Positions 58,255-64,000 of a DNA stretch of 64,000 nt are shown here, one piece after another. The number at the start of each line of letters is the position of its first letter. Position 1 is the first letter of the stretch. This stretch comes from Sutcliffiella horikoshii (GTDB lineage: Bacteria; Bacillota; Bacilli; Bacillales; Bacillaceae_I): contig NZ_VTEV01000001.1 of NCBI RefSeq assembly GCF_008180725.1, positions 1 to 64,000 of the forward strand, given 5' to 3'. The notes beneath the pieces are model-generated. The model was not told where the DNA came from, did not search any database, and saw only the letters and a program-made list of their open reading frames with translations. A program made the translations under genes and the position numbers.

Positions 58255-59142
58255 ATGATAGTAAAAGAGAGAGATTTCCCTGTTAACATACTATTTTTGC
58301 AAGCCATAGAGAGACGCCTTAAAGAAGACCACCCGTCGATGCCGCGAGTAAAAGAATTGATAGCCAAGCTAATAAAAGGCTATAAAGGTGAAAGTGCTAT
58401 TGACTACCCCTTAAGCCAATTTCAGAATCAAAACTTTCATATAGATACGTTACTCCTGTCGGCTAACTTTATATCCCTATTAGAAGTGAAAAATATGGGT
58501 GGGACCATTTATTTTGACAGGAAATTCAATCAGCTGACTCAGACGTATATGGGCAATGTGAAATATTATCAGTGTCCAATCATACAGGTCAGTAATCAAG
58601 AAAGGCTTCTGAAGCAATGGATTGAACAGTTTGATATTCCATCACTACCACTTACCTCATTCGTAGTCATCTCGAATCCTTCTTGCATGATTCAAGCCGA
58701 TCCCGGAGATAAATCAACAAACCAAAAGGTCATTCACGGTCATTTTCTCCCCACAAAAATCGAACAACAACAAACAATCTCCAATAAACAGATTCTTTCC
58801 AATGAAGTAATTCATAACCTTGCGAGCACCATTATGAAGCACCATAAAGTTAAACCAACCCTCACTTTAAGACAGTTGAATATTACCCCTAGTGAACTTT
58901 TATCAGGTGTTCAATGTTCAAGCTGCATGTTTATCCCTATGCAGAGGACCCATTCTTTTTGGTATTGTCCCAAGTGCAACTACAAATCAAAACGTGCACA
59001 TATCCAGGCGTTAAGAGACTATTGTTTATTATTCAACGAGACTATTTCCAATAAAGAGGCTAGAGAGTTCCTACTTGTATCCTCTACTAATGTGATCAAA
59101 AGAATTCTATCCTCCATAGGACTTCAAACTGTGGATCTATAA
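58255..59142 (+). CDS. NERD-domain protein
   Basis: 295 residues. The NERD (nuclease-related) domain is at about 37-150: KLIKGYKGESAIDYPLSQFQ, then NFHIDTLLLSANFISLLEVK (Asp, Glu and Lys of the nuclease core: D..EVK), FNQLTQTYMGNVKYY and QWIEQF. The C-terminal part has CSSCMFIPMQRTHSFWYCPK, a CxxC...C zinc-ribbon-like motif near 220-245, followed by helices. RBS GGAGG is 7 bases before the ATG. NERD proteins of Bacillus are thought to act on nucleic acids; a function is not assigned. Confidence 0.87.
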   Translation: MIVKERDFPVNILFLQAIERRLKEDHPSMPRVKELIAKLIKGYKGESAIDYPLSQFQNQNFHIDTLLLSANFISLLEVKNMGGTIYFDRKFNQLTQTYMGNVKYYQCPIIQVSNQERLLKQWIEQFDIPSLPLTSFVVISNPSCMIQADPGDKSTNQKVIHGHFLPTKIEQQQTISNKQILSNEVIHNLASTIMKHHKVKPTLTLRQLNITPSELLSGVQCSSCMFIPMQRTHSFWYCPKCNYKSKRAHIQALRDYCLLFNETISNKEAREFLLVSSTNVIKRILSSIGLQTVDL

Positions 59143-59168
59143 AATACATCCTGTATCCTCTCATCAAT

Positions 59169-59215
59169 TTGACAACTTCCTCCAACCACGATATAATTAT
59201 CTCGAATTCAAGATA
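59169..59215 (+). promoter_or_regulatory. Consensus SigA promoter followed by an MhqR-like operator
   Basis: TTGACA (59169-59174), 17 bases, TATAAT (59192-59197), both perfect. TATCTCGAATTCAAGATA (59198-59215) begins immediately after; it is an 18-bp palindrome with one mismatched pair and resembles the MhqR operators of B. subtilis (TATCTCGAA...). A repressor bound here would block transcription start, with release by quinones expected. Confidence 0.8.
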
Positions 59216-59244
59216 AATTACATCAAAATAAAGGGGAGATCCTT

Positions 59245-60225
59245 GTGATAAACGGCTTAAAAGGTATTCATCACGTAACAGCGATTACCAGCAGCGCTGA
59301 AAAGAATTATGAATTTTTCACATATGTACTAGGGATGAGGCTAGTTAAGAAAACAGTCAATCAGGACGATATCCAAACGTATCACCTGTTTTTTGCAGAT
59401 GATACAGGAAGTCCGGGAACAGATATGACATTCTTTGATTTTCCAGGCATTCCAAAAGGTAGCCACGGTACAAATGAAATTTTCAGGACAGGTTTCAGAG
59501 TACCATCTGACAAAGCATTAACATATTGGGTAGATCGTTTTGACCGCCTAAATGTAAAGCATGAAGGCATCAAAGATCAGTTCGGAACAAAGACCCTGTC
59601 ATTTGTGGATTTTGATGACCAACAGTATCAGCTAGTTTCTGATGAAAATAACAAAGGGGTGGAGCCGGGCACGCCATGGCAGAAGGGGCCGATTCCTTTA
59701 GAATATGCAATAACTGGATTAGGACCTCTGCACATTCGTGTAGCAAATTTTGACTTTTTAAAGGAAGTATTAGAGAAAGTCTTACTCTTCAAAGAAATTG
59801 ATCATAATGGAGATACGCATTTGTTTGAAGTAGGAGAAGGTGGAAACGGGGCTCGACTGGTTGTAGAGCATAATGATACACTTCCTCAAGCGCAGCAAGG
59901 ATTCGGCACCGTTCATCATGCCGCATTCCGAGTAGACAATCGAGCTGTCATTGATGAGTGGGATGCAAGATTGAAAGGGTTTGGCTTTAACACATCAGGA
60001 TATGTGGATCGTTATTTCTTTGAATCCTTGTATGCACGGGTTGCTCCGCAGATTCTGTTTGAGTTCGCAACGGACGGACCGGGATTCATGGGGGATGAAC
60101 CATATGAAACGTTAGGAGAGAAACTATCGTTACCTCCTTTCCTTGAACCAAAGCGTGAACAAATTGAAAAGCTTGTCAGACCAATCGATACTGTAAGAAG
60201 TACAAAAGAATTTACAAAAGAATAG
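59245..60225 (+). CDS. Ring-cleaving dioxygenase, VOC family (MhqO/MhqE-like)
   Basis: 326 residues with two VOC modules (about 5-140 and 155-300). Metal-site residues are in GIHHVTAITSSAEKNYEFFT near 6 (His), GPLHIRVANF near 160 (His) and FEFATDGPGF near 272 (Glu). TGSPGTDMTFFDFPGIPKG is typical of the Bacillus MhqA/MhqE/MhqO hydroquinone dioxygenases. It opens rings of hydroquinones in quinone detoxification. GTG start with AAGGGGAGAT upstream. The perfect promoter and MhqR-like operator before it agree with this function. No azoreductase or mhqR gene is adjacent. Confidence 0.9.
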   Translation: MINGLKGIHHVTAITSSAEKNYEFFTYVLGMRLVKKTVNQDDIQTYHLFFADDTGSPGTDMTFFDFPGIPKGSHGTNEIFRTGFRVPSDKALTYWVDRFDRLNVKHEGIKDQFGTKTLSFVDFDDQQYQLVSDENNKGVEPGTPWQKGPIPLEYAITGLGPLHIRVANFDFLKEVLEKVLLFKEIDHNGDTHLFEVGEGGNGARLVVEHNDTLPQAQQGFGTVHHAAFRVDNRAVIDEWDARLKGFGFNTSGYVDRYFFESLYARVAPQILFEFATDGPGFMGDEPYETLGEKLSLPPFLEPKREQIEKLVRPIDTVRSTKEFTKE

Positions 60226-60235
60226 TTGATATGGA

Positions 60236-60270
60236 AGCCTATTTCTTTTATTAAGAAATAGGTTATTTTA
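60236..60270 (+). terminator. Rho-independent terminator
   Basis: AGCCTATTTCTT, TTATT loop, AAGAAATAGGTT, then ATTTTATT; the U-run is interrupted. Confidence 0.7.
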
Positions 60271-60358
60271 TTATAAAAATTAAACCAACCCAAACAACCT
60301 ACGTTTCTGGAAAAAATGAATAAGATACTTTAATGAAATTTTTAAAGGAGATGAAGGA

Positions 60359-60910
60359 ATGTATTATCCAACAAACAGTTATCCATATCCTTATGCTGCA
60401 AATCCATATGTATACAACTATATGAGAAACAGTTACTGGCCTTATTCCAACATGTATAATACTTATTATCCGCAAATCAATTTCAGGGCAATCGAATTAA
60501 AGGATTATGGTCCAAATCCATTTGCAGAAGATATAAACGAAGCGACATTACAAAATGATACCTTTCGAACCGCATTATGGACGGGATCACAATTTCAGAT
60601 TACCTTAATGAGTATAAATCCGGGAGAAGACATTGGATTGGAAATGCACCCAGATGTTGATCAATTCCTCCGTTTAGAACAAGGGCAAGGTATCGTTCAA
60701 ATGGGTAAAAATAAAAATGAATTTACGTTTGAGAAAATGGTTGCAGACGATTATGCGATAGTAATCCCAGCCGGCACTTGGCATAACCTGACCAATACGG
60801 GTAATACTCCTTTGAAGCTTTATTCGATTTATGCTCCTCCCAATCACCCGTTTGGTACGGTTCATCCTACAAAAGCGGATGCAGAGGCTGCTGAAGGATA
60901 CGGTTCTTAA
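60359..60910 (+). CDS. Cupin protein with Tyr/Pro-rich N-terminal tail
   Basis: 183 residues. Residues 1-42 are very rich in Tyr, Asn and Pro (YYPTNSYPYPYAANPYVYNY and PYSNMYNTYYPQ), like spore coat or adhesive tails. Residues about 70-170 form one cupin: LMSINPGEDIGLEMHPDVDQ (His ligand region), FLRLEQGQGIVQMG, and IPAGTWHNLTNTGNTPLKLY with the second histidine. The protein ends AEGYGS. No signal peptide. RBS AAGGAGATGAAGG. Cupins of this form with HPDVDQF are common in Bacillus; the tail is unusual and suggests a spore-surface location, an inference only. Confidence 0.8.
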   Translation: MYYPTNSYPYPYAANPYVYNYMRNSYWPYSNMYNTYYPQINFRAIELKDYGPNPFAEDINEATLQNDTFRTALWTGSQFQITLMSINPGEDIGLEMHPDVDQFLRLEQGQGIVQMGKNKNEFTFEKMVADDYAIVIPAGTWHNLTNTGNTPLKLYSIYAPPNHPFGTVHPTKADAEAAEGYGS

Positions 60911-60927
60911 AGTAAGGTATGTAGTGG

Positions 60928-60963
60928 AAAACAGCACTACCGTACTAATAGTGCTGTTTTTCA
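60928..60963 (+). terminator. Rho-independent terminator
   Basis: AAAACAGCACTA, loop, TAGTGCTGTTTTT. Confidence 0.8.
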
Positions 60964-61000
60964 TGCAAAAATCTGACAAACAATGACTAAACACTTTTAA

Positions 61001-61147
61001 TCAATCACTGTCAATCAGATCATCCAAGCGGCGGGCTACTTTTTTGAATATTTTCTTGGCCATTTTTGTTCGTCTTTCCAAGTAATCTTCGCCCTCTTCC
61101 AATAGGTTTTCGCCTAATTTTGTGACATAACGGTAATAACGTAACAT
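61001..61147 (-). CDS. Conserved-looking 48-residue basic protein
   Basis: ATG at 61147, TGA at 61001-61003. The sequence starts MLRYYRYVTKLGENLLEEGE and ends ARRLDDLIDSD; it is one long charged helix with alternating Glu/Arg/Lys clusters and no membrane segment. On the minus strand GGGGTGA lies 4-5 bases before the ATG. The helix-compatible composition and RBS support it; family unknown. It precedes no other gene on the same strand within 1 kb except those behind it (DUF3307, SatD-like), from which it is separated by 108 bases. Confidence 0.6.
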   Translation of the reverse strand: MLRYYRYVTKLGENLLEEGEDYLERRTKMAKKIFKKVARRLDDLIDSD

Positions 61148-61255
61148 GTTGTCACCCCATTTAATTCTATCATATGAGAGATGATAGAATCGGACAGGGT
61201 ATATACCTTTTTTTCTATGATTTTTTTCAAATCTATTAATATGAAAAATGATTTG

Positions 61256-62128
61256 CTAGTAAGAACCGAAGAATACTATCTTCAACAACACCCCGTAAAT
61301 GATTGCAAAAAGGAAGGAAGTAAGGGTCCCCAGCAAAAAATACTCCGCCCAATCGCGGTCATCCATCTGTTTGAAACGAGTAAGTGATTTGGCTGCAACA
61401 ATGAATCCAACCGCAGAAAAAGAACCCATTAATATTAATGCCACTACTAACAGCCTTTCGAGATACCCAATTACTTTTCCCCGCGATAGGTCCTGATGTT
61501 TCATCACTATATATGTATATTCCTCTGACATATTTTTTTCACTGTTTGGACTGATGGCAAGATCTTTTAATGTGTATTTGCCTTCAAAAAGGGAGATATG
61601 TTTAGTAAGGGAACCAAGCATAATCCTTATGAGATGGCCAGTCACAGTTGTACATAGTACTAACATAACTAGTAAAAACAAGAGCCCTTCAAGTATTCCA
61701 ATCTCTGGTCGTAAGCCTTCTTTTAAGTTGATTAGCAATAAAATAGTATGGAATGTATTCTTTAAATCTACTTGTAATGTAAAATAACAAACTGCCAAAA
61801 TAGTAATGACATGCAATAGTTGATCTACGATAAATAGTCCGAGATTCCAGGCATTCTTATGTACTAAATTATCTGTTTTTTCCTGAAAGATAATCTTTAA
61901 GTAATCTATGCCCCCGTGAATTCCCACTAAAAGGATGGTTGGCATCAAGACCTCTACAAGAAAGTCATTCCCTTGATAAAAATATATGGAGAGTAGAAAA
62001 ATAAACTTTATTGCAGCATGGTGAAATAAATGGAGCTTTAAGAACTTTCGTTTTTCCTTCACCATGTGCTCTGTTTGAAAATAAAAATCGGCTATTAAAT
62101 GGGCTAAGATAAGGGTAAGGATTATCAT
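61256..62128 (-). CDS. DUF3307 membrane protein
   Basis: 290 residues. LILAHLIADFYFQTEHMVKE at 5-24, with the conserved H and D-F-Q, then LHLFHHAAIKFIFLLSIYFY and VGIHGGIDYLKIIFQEKTDN near 75-95, are the DUF3307 signature. About seven helices; the second half has two more pairs, one ending at the C-terminus. It starts 25 bases after the SatD-like gene on the same strand, so the two are an operon. DUF3307 proteins often sit beside SatD-type proteins; function unknown. Confidence 0.85.
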   Translation of the reverse strand: MIILTLILAHLIADFYFQTEHMVKEKRKFLKLHLFHHAAIKFIFLLSIYFYQGNDFLVEVLMPTILLVGIHGGIDYLKIIFQEKTDNLVHKNAWNLGLFIVDQLLHVITILAVCYFTLQVDLKNTFHTILLLINLKEGLRPEIGILEGLLFLLVMLVLCTTVTGHLIRIMLGSLTKHISLFEGKYTLKDLAISPNSEKNMSEEYTYIVMKHQDLSRGKVIGYLERLLVVALILMGSFSAVGFIVAAKSLTRFKQMDDRDWAEYFLLGTLTSFLFAIIYGVLLKIVFFGSY

Positions 62129-62153
62129 TACAAACGCTCCTTGCTATATATAA

Positions 62154-62900
62154 TCATATAGAAATGATCGCATTGATATTTTTATGAAGCTCATTTTTAA
62201 TGGTTTGGGTCAACTCTTTCGTAATATGATGTGGTGTGTTCCCTAAATGGTTTGCTTCTAACTTGTCCAATGTTTCTTGGAGTGTGTATAAGGTATTCAA
62301 TATTATCTCACAATTCCCTTTCTTATAGTGGCTGGAGATTGTAGAAGGCGACTTATTTACTAGCCTTGCTATGGCTTTTTGCTCATCAAGGATGGCGTAA
62401 AGCGTTGATATTAATTGTTGCAGGGAGGTTTGGTCACTCATGAATTTATGTTGATAGGATAAAAGCAAATTAGCCATCTCTAATGACGTGTTTTCCATGG
62501 ATGACTCATCCGGGAGCAGCAACATGGACGAACGCTGAGAGGAGTGTTTTATTTTTTCATTAGCTAACCTTGCCTGGCGCATCAATGGATGATTCCATTT
62601 ATCTAAATCAATCTGCTGTAAGCTTGTATCAACCGTTCCAAATGTGATTCCGAAGTAGGGAGGCTGTTCTTTGTATTTCCAAATTTGGCTAATATAAAAT
62701 GCAACCGTGTATGCGGTCGAGTAATGATCAAAAAGTCCGACAATTTCGTCTCCAAGTCGGTGTTTAACCTGTGCGTGGGGCAAACCTCTCGTCCATCTTG
62801 TCACTAACCCTTCCACTTCTCCTAAATAGGACGTTATTTCATCCCAATTCTTTGATGAGTTTGTCACATCCATCATAAAAATGGATATTGGGTGTTTCAT
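62154..62900 (-). CDS. SatD-like protein: nucleotide-cyclase-like fold plus helix-turn-helix
   Basis: 248 residues. Residues about 1-130 have the pattern of a class III cyclase/GGDEF-like fold: ISIFMMDVTNSSKNWDEITS with the first acidic residue, VKHRLGDEIVGLFDHYSTAY, and YFGITFGTVDTSLQQIDLDK then NHPLMRQARLANEKIK. Residues about 170-215 contain a helix-turn-helix (AIARLVNKSPSTISSHYKKG). The SatD family has this build and is often paired with DUF3307, as here. A catalytic cyclase role is unlikely because the substrate motifs are incomplete; nucleotide sensing with DNA binding is an inference. RBS GGAAAGATG region is weak. Confidence 0.65.
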   Translation of the reverse strand: MKHPISIFMMDVTNSSKNWDEITSYLGEVEGLVTRWTRGLPHAQVKHRLGDEIVGLFDHYSTAYTVAFYISQIWKYKEQPPYFGITFGTVDTSLQQIDLDKWNHPLMRQARLANEKIKHSSQRSSMLLLPDESSMENTSLEMANLLLSYQHKFMSDQTSLQQLISTLYAILDEQKAIARLVNKSPSTISSHYKKGNCEIILNTLYTLQETLDKLEANHLGNTPHHITKELTQTIKNELHKNINAIISI

Positions 62901-63116
62901 CTTTCCTCACTCCTTCCAAAAAGAATTCCCCATTAGTTTAATCCAATTCGACTAAATAATCAACTTACATAGATTTCGATAGATTAATCGAATTATAGAT
63001 AAGTAGATGAAAAACTCAAACTTTTAAAGATATATAGAATACAAGCAGAAATGATTACAAGTAGTTGGAAAGAAGTTGGAAAGAAGTTACCAGTGAAGAA
63101 TAACTAATTCCGTTAA

Positions 63117-63249
63117 AACAATATAGCATCCTTCAGTTTGCACGGTTGGGTATGGATGGTCATGGCTATGTTTGGGATATTACTGGCCTTGTTTATTAGA
63201 CCATTATTTGGCTTAAAGAACCCTAAGCCAACAGACTCAATGTGTTAAC
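63117..63249 (+). pseudogene. C-terminal remnant of an MFS/DHA2-type transporter
   Basis: After an in-frame stop at 63114, the frame reads NNIASFSLHGWVWMVMAMFG, ILLALFIRPLFGLKNP and then a stop at 63247-63249. The single helix followed by RPLFGLKNP looks like the last membrane helix and tail of a drug-efflux transporter. There is no start or RBS and nothing of the rest of the protein upstream, so it is a relic, if real. A terminator follows immediately. The region 62901-63116 has no other feature apart from an AGTTGGAAAGA tandem duplication at 63062-63085. Confidence 0.4.
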
Positions 63250-63253
63250 TGTT

Positions 63254-63288
63254 AAAAGCGACTCGATAATAGGGGTCGCTTTTTTTTG
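63254..63288 (+). terminator. Rho-independent terminator
   Basis: AAAAGCGACTC, loop, GGGTCGCTTTT, then TTTT. Confidence 0.75.
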
Positions 63289-63407
63289 AGAGAAAAAAGG
63301 CGTGGGAAATAATTTTAAAAAAGTTTTCTTAAAACGAAAGCGTTATTATGTCAAAAAAATAACTAAAATAAATTAGGTGAATCTGTTATTATCTCACTAA
63401 AACTTCA

Positions 63408-63491
63408 GAGTTCCTATCAATAAATTATTTCCCATTCACTAAATATATTCATAGAATAATAAATCCAATTATTATAAAATAATAGGAACTC
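63408..63491. promoter_or_regulatory. Long-range inverted repeat before the sensor kinase
   Basis: GAGTTCCTAT (63408-63417) and ATAGGAACTC (63482-63491) are perfect 10-bp arms around 64 A/T-rich bases. The second arm ends immediately before the RBS (GGGGGTGAT) of the kinase gene. It may be an operator pair or an mRNA structure; its function is not known. Confidence 0.5.
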
Positions 63492-63504
63492 GGGGGTGAT
63501 CTGA

Positions 63505-64000
63505 ATGAGACTTAACAAAAAGCCCATACGGCTCCAAACAAAGCTAATCATCCTCATTGTAACGTTACTTATCGGCATTATTGTTTTAATATGCGGAGTG
63601 TTTTTTTATTTAGAAATGAAAGAGCTTAAAACGAATACCGGTAAGCGAGCTCTCCAAATAGCTAAGACGATTTCCTACATGCCAGAGGTACAAGAAGCAA
63701 TGGAATTGGACAATCCAAGTGAACCGCTCCAGCCGTTGACATTAAAAATTCAGCAGGAGATAGACGCTCAATTTGTGGTGATCGGGAATTCTCAAGGACT
63801 TCGTTATACCCATCCTGATTTCGATAAAATCGGAAAACAGATGGTGGGGGGAGATAATATAAGGGCTTTGGAAGAAGGAAAAGCATATATTTCCGAAGCG
63901 ACAGGTTCATTAGGTTTATCCATCAGAGGGAAAGCTCCTATTATTTCGGATGATGGAGTGGTCGTCGGGGTTGTATCGGTAGGTTTTCTCATGGAAAATT
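63505..64000 (+). CDS. Sensor histidine kinase, DcuS/CitA family (partial, C-terminus off window)
   Basis: 165 residues are present. ATG 63505 with GGGGGTGAT at 6-base spacing. Residues about 12-35 are the first membrane helix (KLIILIVTLLIGIIVLICGV). The outer sensor domain follows: RALQIAKTISYMPEVQEAME, then IDAQFVVIGNSQGLRYTHPD, KIGKQMVGGDNIRALEEGKA and YISEATGSLGLSIRGKAPI, the s-Cache/PAS-like citrate and C4-dicarboxylate sensor of DcuS, CitA, DctS and MalK. The second helix and kinase core are beyond the window. A two-component response regulator and a dicarboxylate or citrate transporter are expected next. Confidence 0.9.
   Translation, partial: MRLNKKPIRLQTKLIILIVTLLIGIIVLICGVFFYLEMKELKTNTGKRALQIAKTISYMPEVQEAMELDNPSEPLQPLTLKIQQEIDAQFVVIGNSQGLRYTHPDFDKIGKQMVGGDNIRALEEGKAYISEATGSLGLSIRGKAPIISDDGVVVGVVSVGFLMEN

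Noticed and set aside
63335-63348. cre site before the sensor kinase
   Set aside because: CGAAAGCGTTATTA has two mismatches at fixed positions and lies far (150 bases) from the start.

Overview
The window is low-GC, densely packed chromosomal DNA of a spore-forming member of the Bacillaceae. The evidence is consistent: strong AGGAGG ribosome sites, frequent GTG/TTG starts, close matches to SigA and SigB promoter consensus, a YjcZ-type sporulation peptide, a SpoIIM-like protein, a pbpC-type penicillin-binding lipoprotein, and the divergent citA/citR pair known from Bacillus. No tRNA or rRNA gene was seen and species cannot be named from this sequence.

Layout. 1-678 is one end of an IS3-family insertion sequence; its inverted repeat stops inside the loop of a palindrome of a 52-bp tandem array (679-934). 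A SigB-type promoter then drives a DDAH-like hydrolase and a YihY/BrkB membrane protein. 2.9-7.2 kb holds small unknown genes, an Upf1-like helicase and a FrnE/DsbA-like protein. 7.8-13.5 kb is central metabolism: citA/citR, then a complete fixABCX electron-bifurcation operon. 13.7-24.3 kb is mixed metabolism (DUF899-VOC fusion, exoA, dat, AraC regulator with a PF10091-type glycoside hydrolase, M29 aminopeptidase, a 30-residue YjcZ peptide, old yellow enzyme, M20 amidohydrolase, LLM flavin oxidoreductase). 24.38-25.16 kb is a second 52-bp array with the same conserved arms as the first but inverted. 25.3-38.5 kb carries pbpC, DUF1871, a YceI protein, a membrane-anchored trypsin-like protease, a SUV3-like helicase, an EVE/McrB-like orphan, a cstA - CC-ending small protein - ArsA-type ATPase block, a patatin phospholipase and an E. 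coli-type speD.

39.1-47.7 kb is the best-defined system: a petrobactin siderophore cluster asbABCDEF preceded by an AraC regulator fused to a siderophore-binding-protein-like domain, with three Fur boxes. AsbF makes 3,4-dihydroxybenzoate, AsbC/AsbD activate and carry it, AsbA/AsbB join citrate and spermidine, and AsbE completes condensation. speD, needed to make spermidine, lies about 2.3 kb upstream. No petrobactin transporter is present in the window. 47.9-51 kb has a secreted alkaline phosphatase, a DAO-type flavoprotein and a GIY-YIG protein. 51.1-58 kb is a MoxR/DUF58/DUF4129/DUF4350 membrane cluster with SpoIIM-like and RDD proteins. 58.2-64 kb has a NERD protein, a ring-cleaving dioxygenase behind a consensus promoter and an MhqR-like operator, a Tyr-rich cupin, a DUF3307/SatD-like pair, a transporter remnant and the start of a DcuS/CitA-type sensor kinase.

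The least explained features are the two 52-bp palindromic arrays with the IS inserted in a palindrome loop, and two intergenic stretches with an exact or near-exact 21-bp period (7.43-7.56 kb and 58.12-58.19 kb).
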